Source: Lacipirellula limnantheis
Lineage (GTDB): Bacteria; Planctomycetota; Planctomycetia; Pirellulales; Lacipirellulaceae
Direction: 5' to 3'
Length of the DNA stretch: 64,000 nucleotides
Assembly (NCBI RefSeq): GCF_007746075.1
Contig: NZ_CP036339.1
Span: 4,121,786-4,185,785, forward strand
Shown here: positions 18,188 to 28,100 of the stretch, piece by piece
How the letters are laid out: each line of letters begins with the position of its first letter
How positions within the stretch are numbered: position 1 is the first letter of the stretch
Position numbers and translations under genes: made by a program
The notes under the pieces: generated by a model
Seen by the model: only the letters and a program-made list of their open reading frames with translations
What the model was told of the DNA's origin: nothing
Database searches by the model: none

Positions 18188-19462
18188 ATGAAACCATCAC
18201 GGAACCGCGCCTGCATCGCCGCCGCGTCGCTGGCACTGCTCACGCTCGCCGCCGTCAGCGGCCTCGCCCGCGCCGCTAACTGGGCCCAGTGGCGCGGCCC
18301 CCATCGCAACGGCATCTCCTCAGAAAACGGACTTCTTAAAAAGTGGCCCGCGGACGGCCCGAAGCTTGTCTGGCAAGTCGACGATCTCGGCGACGGCTAC
18401 TCGACGCCGGCTGTGGTCGGGGACCGAATCTACCTCCTCGGCAGTCGCGGGCTGGAAGATGAATTCGTGCAGTGCCTAAGCGCCGCCGACGGCAAGCCGA
18501 TCTGGGAGCGACGCATCGGCAAGGTCGGCAATCCCGATCAGCGTCCTCCCTACCCGGGAGCCCGATCGACTCCCACGGTCGACGGCGACGCCCTCTACGC
18601 CCTCGGCTCCGACGGCGACCTCGCCCGGCTCGATGCGAAGACGGGCGACATTGCGTGGCAAAAAAATCTTCGGAACGACTTCGGCGGCAAGCCCGGCGTG
18701 TGGGCCTACTCGGAGTCTCCGCTCGTCGACGGCGACGTGGTCATCGCCACCCCGGGCGGCGACGAAGCAACGATTGTCGGCCTCAACAAGTCGACTGGCG
18801 AACTTGTCTGGAAGTCGGCGATCCCCGAAATGGAAGCCGCCTATGCGTCCGCCGTGAAGGCCGACGTCGCCGGGCGGACCCAGTGCATCCAATTTCTCTC
18901 GAAGGGACTCGTTGGCGTCGACGCGGCGAGTGGCGACCTTCTCTGGCAGTACGGCCACACGGCCCAAGGAAGCATGGCGAACATTCCGACCCCCGTCGTG
19001 AATGGCGATCTAATCTATAGCGCGAGCGGCAAGGGCGGCGGCGGGCTCGTGAAGATTGTCGCCAGCGGCGACAAGTTCGCAGCCGAGGAGGTTTATTTCG
19101 AGCCGCAACTCCCGCGCGCGATTGGCGGCTCGGTTCTGGTCGGCGAACACCTCTATGGCGCCAGCAGCGATTCGCTGATGTGCGTCGAGTTCGCCACCGG
19201 CGAGGTCGTCTGGCGCGATCGCTCGATCGGCGCGGCGGGCATCTGCTACGCCAACGGCATGCTCTACCTCCACGGCGAGAACGGCGAAGTCGCCCTCGTC
19301 GCAGCGACCCCCGCGGAATATCGCGAAGCAGGTAAGTTCACCCCGCCCAATACCCCGGACCGAGGGAAGTCGAAGGCCTGGGCCTACCCGGTCGTCGCCG
19401 ACGGCAAGCTCTACATCTTCGACTGGGGAACTCTCTGGTGCTTCGACGTCAAAGAGGAGTAA
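18188..19462 (+). CDS. PQQ-binding-like beta-propeller protein (BamB-like)
   Basis: A 424-residue exported protein with a strong AAGGAGG ribosome binding site five bases before ATG. The signal peptide (about residues 10-29) ends LARA, followed by NWAQWRGPHRNG, the opening typical of planctomycete PQQ-like repeat proteins. The rest is a series of tryptophan-docking propeller blades (LDAKTGDIAWQKN, LNKSTGELVWKS, VDAASGDLLWQYG, VEFATGEVVWRD). PQQ-dehydrogenase catalytic motifs were not seen, so it is more likely a structural or binding propeller than an enzyme. Confidence 0.87.
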   Translation: MKPSRNRACIAAASLALLTLAAVSGLARAANWAQWRGPHRNGISSENGLLKKWPADGPKLVWQVDDLGDGYSTPAVVGDRIYLLGSRGLEDEFVQCLSAADGKPIWERRIGKVGNPDQRPPYPGARSTPTVDGDALYALGSDGDLARLDAKTGDIAWQKNLRNDFGGKPGVWAYSESPLVDGDVVIATPGGDEATIVGLNKSTGELVWKSAIPEMEAAYASAVKADVAGRTQCIQFLSKGLVGVDAASGDLLWQYGHTAQGSMANIPTPVVNGDLIYSASGKGGGGLVKIVASGDKFAAEEVYFEPQLPRAIGGSVLVGEHLYGASSDSLMCVEFATGEVVWRDRSIGAAGICYANGMLYLHGENGEVALVAATPAEYREAGKFTPPNTPDRGKSKAWAYPVVADGKLYIFDWGTLWCFDVKEE

Positions 19463-19492
19463 GGCAGGGTTGCGCGAATTACTGAATCGAGC

Positions 19493-19663
19493 TCAGCTCG
19501 CTTTCAACTTGGTCATCTCATCCTGCAGCTTGTCGATCTCAGCTTGCAGCCGAGCGGGCTCCTGCGGGTCATCCGGCTGCTTTTTCGCTCCGGCGAGCTG
19601 CTGCTGGAGCGTGCTGAGTTTTTGGCGAATGACTTCGATTCGTTTCTTGGCTTTTTTATCCAT
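19493..19663 (-). CDS. 56-residue coiled-coil protein
   Basis: A very short gene translated from ATG at 19663. The sequence begins MDKKAKKRIEVIRQKLSTL and is heavily charged with heptad spacing (LQQQLAG, LQAEIDKLQDEMTKLKAS), predicting two helices of a coiled coil split by a proline-rich QPDDPQEP turn. The codons stay in frame and high in GC at third positions over the whole length, and the stop lies 30 bases from the convergent PQQ gene. It lies about 50 bases downstream of the membrane protein on the same strand. Function is unknown. Confidence 0.65.
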   Translation of the reverse strand: MDKKAKKRIEVIRQKLSTLQQQLAGAKKQPDDPQEPARLQAEIDKLQDEMTKLKAS

Positions 19664-19713
19664 GAGGAGCTCTCTCGTTCATTTCGCTCGTAGACCGTTC
19701 GCCCCGGGGCGAA

Positions 19714-20229
19714 TCAATGGTATGTACGCATCAAAGCACCGATGATGATGATCGCCATGACAGCGAGCCAAGCGGCATTCAGCCACTGGCCGAGGCTTGC
19801 TCGAAACTTGTCCGCCAGAGACGTTTTGCCCGCCAGGATCGCCGCGACGAAAAAGACGAACAGGGCGAGCAGAAATTTCGCGCCGAACAGCATGTGGTAG
19901 GCGGAGGGCAGGGGAGCTCCGGCGGCTTTGGCCTCGCGGACGAACGTGATGTAGTTGAACATCCCCGTCACGATCAGCAGCAGCGTCGCCGCCCCGACCC
20001 AACGGGCCCAAACGCTGCGACGCCCCGCGAAGCACGCGTCGGCGCCGGCGGGAGCGAGCACAGCCCGCAGGTAGAACAATCCGCCGCCGATGATGATCGC
20101 GAACATGATGTGAATGACGCGGCTCGCGACGCGCACCGCGAACGCCGCGTCGACGCGCGGTTCAGTCGCCGCCTCGGCCGCTTGGGCGAGGAGGGCGGCC
20201 GCGTCGAAATCCAAGGGAATCAGTGCCAT
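19714..20229 (-). CDS. Hypothetical integral membrane protein (possibly CopD-like)
   Basis: A 171-residue protein with four transmembrane segments: about 35-55 (VIHIMFAIIIGGGLFYLRAV), 75-93 (WVGAATLLLIVTGMFNYITF), 110-132 (MLFGAKFLLALFVFFVAAIL) and 148-168 (NAAWLAVMAIIIIGALM). Histidines at the start of TM1 (SRVIHIMF) and TM3 (YHMLFG) recall haem- or copper-handling CopD/YfdH-like membrane proteins, but the match is loose. It lies 93 bases after cca on the same strand and may be the tail of the addB-addA-cca transcript. Confidence 0.65.
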   Translation of the reverse strand: MALIPLDFDAAALLAQAAEAATEPRVDAAFAVRVASRVIHIMFAIIIGGGLFYLRAVLAPAGADACFAGRRSVWARWVGAATLLLIVTGMFNYITFVREAKAAGAPLPSAYHMLFGAKFLLALFVFFVAAILAGKTSLADKFRASLGQWLNAAWLAVMAIIIIGALMRTYH

Positions 20230-20322
20230 CGATCGCTACTCCGGGGGCGGAAGAACCGTAAGTCGCGGCGCGAACGCCGGTGGGGACCGATCCTACGGCG
20301 TGTGGAGCACTTCGTCTACGGC

Positions 20323-21573
20323 TCAGCGCACTGCCGGATGTTCGGCCATCCAGCGTTGGGCGGCCCACAGCGCATCCTCGGCGGTGAGCAGGGCGCCGTC
20401 GAGCTGCCGGTCGCGGAGATACTCGAGCAATTGGGAAAATTGGCGGCCTGCCCGCACGCCGTGCCGGAGGAGATCGTCGCCGGTCACCAGCGGCGGCGGA
20501 TTCAGTTCCTCCGAGGGAAGCGCCAACTGCTCACGGCAGCGGGCGAGACCAGGGTCGTACGCTGGCAAGATGCTCGCCTGGAGGGCGAGCAATTCGTCTC
20601 GGCCCTCGTGCACCAGCAATCGCTGCAATCGCGGCCAGGGGAGCGACGCCGCGTCGAGCATCGCTGGCAGATGTTCGAGCAGCCACATGGTTCGATCAAC
20701 TTCCTTGTTGGAAAGTCGCAGGCGCTGGCCGAGCTGGCGCACTTCGCCGGGGTCGACCATCCCGAACAACAAAGCTGCCAGGCCGAGCGGAACGGTCGCG
20801 TCGGCGAGTTGCTCCAGCCGCGTAAGGGCCGCGAGCCAACGTTCATCGTTCGCCACGGCATGCGGCGCGACCTCGGGGAGCAACGGCGACGCCAGCCCCG
20901 TTGCCGCCAACAGCGCCGCTCCGCGGGATCGAGAGCGGTGAACGATGATGCGCCGCAACTCGGCCCCGATGCGCTCGCCGCTCACTTGCCCCACGTCGCC
21001 AGCCATCGCCTGGACCGCACGAAAGGTGGCCGGGTCGAGCGTCAGGTCGTATGTCGCCGCGAAGCGAACGGCGCGCAGCAGCCGCAATTTGTCTTCGCTG
21101 AACCGCTTGAGCGGTTCGCCGATGGCGCGCAGGACGCGCGCCTCGAGGTCGGCGACGCCGCCAACGTAGTCGACCACATCTTCGGAGACGGGGTCGAAAA
21201 ACAGCCCGTTGATGGTGAAATCGCGGCGCTCGGCGTCGTGGCGAGCGTCGGTATAGGCGACCGAAGCCGGGCGTCGACCGTCGAGGTAGTCCCCGTCGCT
21301 ACGGAACGTCGCGACGTCGATCGGATGCAGCGGCTTGCGGGCGAGCACGGCAATCACGCCGAACGCTGCCCCAATCGCCAGGGTGCGGCGCGTACCGAAC
21401 AGTTCGCGGACTTCCTCCGGACGGGCGCTGGTCGCTACGTCGTAGTCCTTGGGCGCCAGTCCGAGCAATTGGTCGCGCACGCAGCCGCCGGCCCACAATG
21501 CTTCGTGTCCGGCCGACCGCAACTGGCGGACGACGTCGAGAGCGAATTCGCGTTGGGTGATTTGACCTTCCAC
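20323..21573 (-). CDS. cca: CCA tRNA nucleotidyltransferase / poly(A) polymerase family
   Basis: A 416-residue class II nucleotidyltransferase that adds or repairs the tRNA 3' CCA end. Visible are the GG motif AGGCVRDQLLG, the metal-binding DxD-type KDYDVATSA, the RRDFTINGLFFDP motif, and the AIGEPLKRFSEDKLRLLRAVRFAATYDL segment that includes the nucleotide-recognition region. The C-terminal helical body is of usual size. The gene starts 18 bases after the addA stop on the same strand, suggesting co-transcription. CCA-adding and poly(A) polymerase enzymes are hard to separate by sequence; CCA addition is the default. Confidence 0.9.
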   Translation of the reverse strand: MEGQITQREFALDVVRQLRSAGHEALWAGGCVRDQLLGLAPKDYDVATSARPEEVRELFGTRRTLAIGAAFGVIAVLARKPLHPIDVATFRSDGDYLDGRRPASVAYTDARHDAERRDFTINGLFFDPVSEDVVDYVGGVADLEARVLRAIGEPLKRFSEDKLRLLRAVRFAATYDLTLDPATFRAVQAMAGDVGQVSGERIGAELRRIIVHRSRSRGAALLAATGLASPLLPEVAPHAVANDERWLAALTRLEQLADATVPLGLAALLFGMVDPGEVRQLGQRLRLSNKEVDRTMWLLEHLPAMLDAASLPWPRLQRLLVHEGRDELLALQASILPAYDPGLARCREQLALPSEELNPPPLVTGDDLLRHGVRAGRQFSQLLEYLRDRQLDGALLTAEDALWAAQRWMAEHPAVR

Positions 21574-21591
21574 CGGCAGCTCATCAGGACT

Positions 21592-24500
21592 TTAGGTGAG
21601 ATCCGTGACCAAGCGAGTCATCGCCGCGTCAATCCGGCGCATGGCGTGCGTGCGGTCTGCGTCGCTCCAATTGAAGCGATGTTCGCAGCCGCCGTCCAGC
21701 AGGACGAGCGCGACTTCGGCGGGCGGAGCGCCGAGGGCGCGTTCCACGGCCAACGCATACACGAGCAGTTGCGACTCGTACTGGTTCGCGACCGTGCCGA
21801 GATTGTCCGCGGTGACTCGATTCGTCTTGAAATCCAGGAGTCGCCAGCGGCCGTCGGCGCCCTGATACAGGCAGTCGATGTAGCCGTGGAGATAACGCGT
21901 CGTCGGCTGATCGACAGGCGGCCAAGGCAACAGAAACTCGACCTCTCGACGCACAATTTGCGCGGACGCCAGTTCTCGGCCGCGGGGCGAGGCGAGAAAC
22001 TCCTCCAGCAAGCGAACGGCGCGGGCAACGGTCTGTTCCTGCGGTCTCTCAGGCTGGAGCCAGGCGAGCGATTCACAGAACTCGGCGAGTGCCGGCGGAC
22101 GTTGGAAGTTCCATTGCTCCAAAACGGCATGGACGAGCCAACCGAGTTCTCGCGCTTCGCGCTCGACCTCCAACGATGCTCCACCCGAAGGCATTGCGAT
22201 GCCAGCAGAGTCGTCCTCGACTTCGGCTTGAAGGGCGAGCGCCCCGGTCAGCTGCGAAAACGAAAACCTTCGCCGCGCCGAAGCATCGGCAGGAATCGCG
22301 TCGCTGCCGCGCGGCAGTTCGCTCGCGCCCTTGGCCGCGAGCTGGCGCGTCCTGGCCACGAGCGTCTCCAGATCGGCTCCCCGCGGCTGTGCGCTCTTTT
22401 CATCATCGATTTGCGGCCGCGCGGTCGTCACGAGAATCTGCGGCGCTTCGTAGCCGGCCGGCAGCGGCTGTCGCAGCGAGCCGTCGACGAGATTCACCTG
22501 CTGGTCGATCAGTTGCAGCCAATCGCGTTTTGGCTGCGCGGGGTCGTCGATGCTGCTGCTCAGCAGCAAATAATCTGCCGCGCGCGTGCACGCGACGTAG
22601 AGCAGCCGCCGGCGCTCTTCGATTTCCAGAACATCCTCGGCATGTCGATAGAGGTCGATCCCGATAAGGCCCTCCTTCTCCTCAGCATCGATCGAGACCA
22701 GCGGTCCGAGGGTTTCATCGAGCACCGGGAGCGTCATGCCCGCGTGGCGCTGTCGGTCGAGGTCGGGCAAAACGACCAACGGAAACTCGAGTCCTTTTGA
22801 ATAGTGAATCGTCATGATGCGAATGACGTCGCCTTCTGACTGAGTCGCGGCCAACGCTTCCTTGGGCGCGCGTGAGACGAATTCCGACAACTGCGTGATG
22901 AACCCGGGCAAGTCGCCGGGCGAACTGCGGTCCAGCGTGCGAGCCTGTTCGATCAACTTTTCGATATTGGCCGCCTTGCGCGGGCCGAGGAATTCGGTAA
23001 GCAGGACGGCGTCGTAGCCGGTTAGTTCCATCGCGAGCGCGAACAAGTCGGCCACGAGCAGCCGATCCTTCTCCTCGCGCAATCTCGCCATCGTTGCGGC
23101 GGCGCGGCGGACCTTCGCGGCCTCGACGGCATCCAACTCGGCAGGCGGCTGGCTGATCGCTGCGAGCGCCGCGTTGAGCGACTGATGCCGCTGGACGAGC
23201 CAGTAGAGCGTTTCGTCAGCGAGCGAGAAAAGCGGGCTGCGGAGCGCGCCGGCCAGGGCGATTTCGTCGACTTCGCTGGCAACGGCCCGAAAGAGATTGA
23301 GAACGTCGTAAATCTCTTGTTGCGAGTAAAACGCGTGCCCGCCAGCGAGGTAGTAGCTCAGGCCGTGGGCGCGCAGCGCCTCTTCGTAAACTTGTGCATC
23401 ACTGAGCGTTCGCAGCAGAATCGCGATATCGCCCAACTTTAGCGGCCGCGGCGCCGCCGGATCGCCCGCTATGTCGACGACCAGGCGTGCTTCAGACTGC
23501 AAGAGCTGAACGAGTCGTCGGGCGATCCAATCGGCTTCCAACACGCGGGCGTCGCGCGCCGCCCCAGCGCGGCGTCCTCGCTTTAGCGTTAAGGCGGCGC
23601 CGGTGGCGTCGACTGAGTCGGCCGCGGGCTCGTGGCGATCGTCATTCGAAGAGTTCTCGCCCGGCGTCCACATGAACTCAATGGCAGGAGTCGGCGTCGC
23701 CTGCGGTCGGGCCGGGACGAGCGGCTCATATTGCTCGAAGGCCTGGTGAAATACCGCGTTGACGAAGGCGGTCACGGCCGGCTGGCTGCGGAAATTGCGC
23801 GTCAGCGACAAGCGTCCGGTGGGTAAAAGCGCGTTGCGGAGTTCGTTCGACACCCGCGGTTCGGCGCCGTTGAAGCGATAGATGGACTGCTTGAAATCCC
23901 CCACGGCGAACAGTCCCTGCTCGCGCCAGCCGTCGCCGCAGAAGGCTTTGATAATCGCAACCTGCAGCGGATTGGTATCCTGGAACTCGTCAACCATCAG
24001 CAATCGCGTACTGCCGGCGACCTCTCGGCGAATAGCGTCATTCTCGGGCGCCGTGAGCAATCGATGCGCACGCGCGAGAAGGTCGTCGAACTCCAGCTGA
24101 TTCCGCCGCGTCTTCGTACGTTCGAGCGACTGCGTCACATTGCCGACGAGGCGGAGCAGCGCGAGTCCCTGGCCAGCCGCCTCGCGAGCCGCGGGGACGT
24201 CGAACGGTTTCTTCAAAATGCTTTTCTTGATGCGATCGCGAAACGCGGCGCATGTATCTCGGAACTCGGCAAAATCCTCGGGGTCCGCCCAGTCCTTCGC
24301 CGTGCAGACGCCCGACACGCGCGCCAATTGGTTGAGACGTTCGAGCAACGCATGGGCGTCTGCGGGCGTCAGCTCACGGCCTTGCAGCGCGTCTGCCAGT
24401 GCAAGTAGATGGTCTCCCAACGTTGCCTTGACGACCAAGTCGACGCGGGCGAGTCGCCGCAAGACGTTGGCTTCGGCGCAGCCAAGAAGTTCCCGAATCG

Positions 24501-25152
24501 CCGCAGGCGCCGCCTCCGAAGCAAAGTACTGCTGCCAGGCGGCGACTACTTCGTCGACGGTCGCATGTTGCCAGCGCTGAACCGCGGGAAGCGCCAGGGG
24601 ACCGGCCAGGCGAGCCACGTCGGTGCGCACGCGGTCGAGCCCGCGCTTGGCAGCAAGATTCAATACGTCTTCATCGCCTGCAAGCAGGAGGGCGCGGAGC
24701 CGGTCATCGACCGTCTCCAGCTTCATGAGCTCCGCCGTGGCGGCGTCGAGCACTTCGAACTGCGGATCGAGTCCGGCCTCGACGGCATAACTGCGCAACA
24801 ACTGCGTACAGAACGAGTGGATGGTGCTGATGCGGGCGCCATCCATCGAGCGCATCAGCCGTTGCCATGCCGCCGCCTCCTGATCATCTTGCGCCGACTG
24901 CAGTCGTTCAAAACAACGGCGGCGGATTCGGTCGCGCATCTCACGGGCGGCGGCATCCGTAAAGGTGATCGCTACCAGTTCCTCAAGATGCGCCGGTTCG
25001 ACTTGCGTCGGATCAACGTGCGACAGGAAGCGTTCCGTCAGCACGAACGTCTTGCCGCACCCGGCGCCCGCCGATAGCGAGACGCTCACGTCGCGGGCGT
25101 CGAGCGCGGCGCGCTGCTGCGGAGTCAGGGGTCGTTCGACGGCGGGATTCAC
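21592..25152 (-). CDS. addA: ATP-dependent helicase/nuclease AddA
   Basis: The 1186-residue helicase-nuclease subunit of the AddAB double-strand-break resection complex. GTG at 25152 overlaps the addB stop in a GTGA tetranucleotide, so translation is coupled. UvrD-type motifs: Walker A AGAGCGKT (residues 28-35, Cys where Ser or Thr is usual), LEELVAITFTDAAAREM, VDEFQDTNPLQ, FNGAEPRVS, IMTIHYSKGLEFP (motif V) and LYVACTRAADYLLLS (motif VI). A C-terminal RecB-type nuclease has LLDFKTNRV with Asp1107 and Lys1109. Together with AddB it resects broken ends to load RecA. Confidence 0.93.
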   Translation of the reverse strand: MNPAVERPLTPQQRAALDARDVSVSLSAGAGCGKTFVLTERFLSHVDPTQVEPAHLEELVAITFTDAAAREMRDRIRRRCFERLQSAQDDQEAAAWQRLMRSMDGARISTIHSFCTQLLRSYAVEAGLDPQFEVLDAATAELMKLETVDDRLRALLLAGDEDVLNLAAKRGLDRVRTDVARLAGPLALPAVQRWQHATVDEVVAAWQQYFASEAAPAAIRELLGCAEANVLRRLARVDLVVKATLGDHLLALADALQGRELTPADAHALLERLNQLARVSGVCTAKDWADPEDFAEFRDTCAAFRDRIKKSILKKPFDVPAAREAAGQGLALLRLVGNVTQSLERTKTRRNQLEFDDLLARAHRLLTAPENDAIRREVAGSTRLLMVDEFQDTNPLQVAIIKAFCGDGWREQGLFAVGDFKQSIYRFNGAEPRVSNELRNALLPTGRLSLTRNFRSQPAVTAFVNAVFHQAFEQYEPLVPARPQATPTPAIEFMWTPGENSSNDDRHEPAADSVDATGAALTLKRGRRAGAARDARVLEADWIARRLVQLLQSEARLVVDIAGDPAAPRPLKLGDIAILLRTLSDAQVYEEALRAHGLSYYLAGGHAFYSQQEIYDVLNLFRAVASEVDEIALAGALRSPLFSLADETLYWLVQRHQSLNAALAAISQPPAELDAVEAAKVRRAAATMARLREEKDRLLVADLFALAMELTGYDAVLLTEFLGPRKAANIEKLIEQARTLDRSSPGDLPGFITQLSEFVSRAPKEALAATQSEGDVIRIMTIHYSKGLEFPLVVLPDLDRQRHAGMTLPVLDETLGPLVSIDAEEKEGLIGIDLYRHAEDVLEIEERRRLLYVACTRAADYLLLSSSIDDPAQPKRDWLQLIDQQVNLVDGSLRQPLPAGYEAPQILVTTARPQIDDEKSAQPRGADLETLVARTRQLAAKGASELPRGSDAIPADASARRRFSFSQLTGALALQAEVEDDSAGIAMPSGGASLEVEREARELGWLVHAVLEQWNFQRPPALAEFCESLAWLQPERPQEQTVARAVRLLEEFLASPRGRELASAQIVRREVEFLLPWPPVDQPTTRYLHGYIDCLYQGADGRWRLLDFKTNRVTADNLGTVANQYESQLLVYALAVERALGAPPAEVALVLLDGGCEHRFNWSDADRTHAMRRIDAAMTRLVTDLT

Positions 25153-28100
25153 GTAGCGTCTCCCACCGGCGGCAGCCACCTTTTCTCGAGACTGCGAATG
25201 TGGCTGATTCTGCAGCCAGTGCTGAGCGGACAGTATTGACCGCAGTCTTTGTCCTGGTTGAAGACGGGAAACCAGCCTTGTCGAATCCCGTTGACGATCT
25301 CGCCGATGCGCTGGATCAGGGCGCTTTTGAGCTCGGGCCACGCCGCCGATTCGCGAACTACCCCCTTCTCGATTTCGCTCAGTGACAATGGTCCTCCTGA
25401 TCGCGCGTTCGCGCCAAACCCCTTGCCGCGAATGCTCCAATATCCAGCCGCCAGGCCGACGGCCTGCTGCTCAGCGAGCAGCAGATCGGCCACGGCCATC
25501 GCGTAGAGCGGCAATTGCAACTGCGTGCCGTCGCGCATCTTGGCGTCGTCGACGCGGTGCTTGGCCGAGGTTTTGTAGTCAATCACATTGAACACCGTGA
25601 CGCCGCCGACCGTGGCCACGTCAATACGATCGATCTGTCCGGTGAAACGAATCGGCTCGTCGCCGATTGTCAATTGATAGGGCTCGTCGGTGGAAAGGTT
25701 CGCATCGTCGGTCGATTCACTGCGGCGATTTTTCGGACCGAAACGAGCTTCGAAGTAGGACGCCTTCAGCGCGCCGTCCAGTTGCGGCCAGGCGGCGGCG
25801 TATTCATCATGCTGGCGGGCGAATTGCTCGGCCCAGTCCGCGATTTGGCGCCGCTCGATTTCGACCAAGGCGCGATCGAGGCCCCGGCGCGGCCGCTGTC
25901 CCACGACGCGGTCGAGCATTTCCTGAAACTCGCGCGCCACGACCGCGGGCGACGGTGCGTCGCCCTGATCATTGAGCGCATTGATCACCGCGTAGAGCCG
26001 GGCCAGCGTTTCGTGGAGCAGGCTGCCGCGCCGCGCGAGATCGCTCTCCAGAGCTAGCTCCGGCAGTGGTTCAAGCTTTAACAGATGTTCGCCAAAGAAG
26101 CGGAACGGGCAGGAGGCATAGGTCTCGAGGCGGCTAGGGCTCCAGATGTAATCGACGCCGTACTGACCGAGGAGCCGAGCCCGTGCCGCCGCCGAGGAGA
26201 AGACGCCTTCGAACGGTCCAAACGTCTTGCGGTCGCTGCGGCCGGCGACCGTGCGAATGCCCTCCAAGATCGAAACACCGATCTCCTCATAGCGAGGCGA
26301 GCGGACCAGCGCCGCCAGCAGTTTGACGTTCGGCTTGCGATCCCGCGTCTCATGGGCACTGAGCACGGCGTGGCGCCGAACGTCGCTGCGCGACAGCGGA
26401 ACGTCTCCATGCTGGTGTTCATAGCTGAGTGACTGCTCGGTTCGTTTGATCGCTGCCTCGCCGAAGCAGCGCTGCAGTTCGACGAGGAATGGACTGGGGG
26501 GGAGCGGTTGCGCCTTGGCGTCGAGCGCTGGATAGCTGAGCGTGAGCGATGCGAGAGGCGCTGTCACGGTTTGAAAGAAAAGAAGCATATCGTCGCTGCG
26601 CGCGTCGGATGGCGATTCTCCCACAGTCTCAGAGTCGCCGTCGTCGCCCTCGCCGCCCGCGCCGCGGCCGGCGGGAAATGCCAGCTCACTCAGACCGCCG
26701 ACGAACAGATGCCGCGGCCGCAAGTGCCGCATACTTTCGGCCGACAGGACTTGCACGCGACCGGTCGCGTCGCGCGACTCGGGCGCCGGGAGTTCGGCCG
26801 CCGTGGCGCCGACCAGTTCGACGAAGTCGGCCAGGGATAGCTTGGGAGGCTCGGCATCCGCCCAGGCGTCGACGTGCGCCGCCGAGCGAAGGCCCTCGAC
26901 GAGGATCGCCCATTCACGCCTGGCACTAGCGGAGGCGCCGAACAATCCCAACGTTGCGGCTAATGTGGCAACGGCGTCGATCCAGCGCTCGGTCGTTCGC
27001 TCGCGCTGCAACTTTTCCAATAGTTCACCGAACCCGCGCAACCGCAGCGTTGCGGCACGCGCGTCGAAACCGCGAGCCTCGAGGTCTGCCAGGAGGCGCG
27101 ACGGCTGATGCGCGGGATGCGCGGCAATCGCCTCATCGCCGAACGGATCATCGGCGTCACTCAACACCGAACGCTGATCGCCGGCGGGGGACGGCGCAGC
27201 TGGGTCGGCGCCGTCCCGGCCACCGTCGCCGATCAACGCCAACAGTGCTTCGCGCCCTGTCGGCAGCTGAGCCTGCCGGACTAACCACTCGACGGCGCCG
27301 CGCGTCACCGCCCCGCCGGCGCCTTCGCTACCCAGGTTGTGAGTCTTTTCGTCGTCCCACCACGTCAGCGAGCGATCGCCCACGACGTGCAACAGGCGAC
27401 GATAGGGCCAATCCTCGACTTCGAGTCGTAGGACGTTGACCAGGCTACGCAGTAGCGGCGTGGCGTTGAGTCGCCGCGAGGCATCGAGATAAAACGGAAT
27501 GCCAAAGTCCTCAAATGTCTGCCGGATGCGATCGGCCACGTCGAAGGTCGAGCGAAAGGCGACCGCCACGTCGGTCGGCGCCGTGCCGGCTAGCAGCAAC
27601 GTCTTGACGCGGCGAGCAATCTCCTCGATCTCGGCCCGGACGCTGCTGGCCGCGATGACCTCGATTTGGTCGAGCGATTTTCGCGAGGCCGCCGAGACTG
27701 GCTCGAGTTGCCGATAGCTGCGGAAGAGGTTGCGGCGCAGGTGCTCCATTGTGGGCCAATCCTCTCGCGTCGGAGGTTCGCCTTCCGAGTCGACGGTGGC
27801 GCCGAGCTCGTCGACCAGGCGGTTGCGCGTGGCGATCGTGCGAGCGAAGAGCTCGCGCCGTTGCGCCTGGTCGTCGGCCGCGTCGCCGGGCAAGGTCACG
27901 ATCACGGAGTCGGCGCGCTGAGCTAGCAGGCGAATCATCGCGAGCTGCGGCTTCGTGAAATCCGTGAAACCGTCGACGACGGCAAGCTTGATTCCTGTCG
28001 CCACCGCGGGCTCGGCGATCATTCGATCGCGGGCCGCCCGAAACATTCCTTCCTCGTCGACCAACCACTGCTGGTCGAGCAGTTGCTCGTAGCGGTGATA

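Noticed and set aside
19717-22800. A 1027-codon open frame on the plus strand
   Set aside because: It lies antisense to a membrane protein gene, cca and addA, is rich in Arg/Gln/Glu without domains, and arises from the high-GC codon bias of the real genes.
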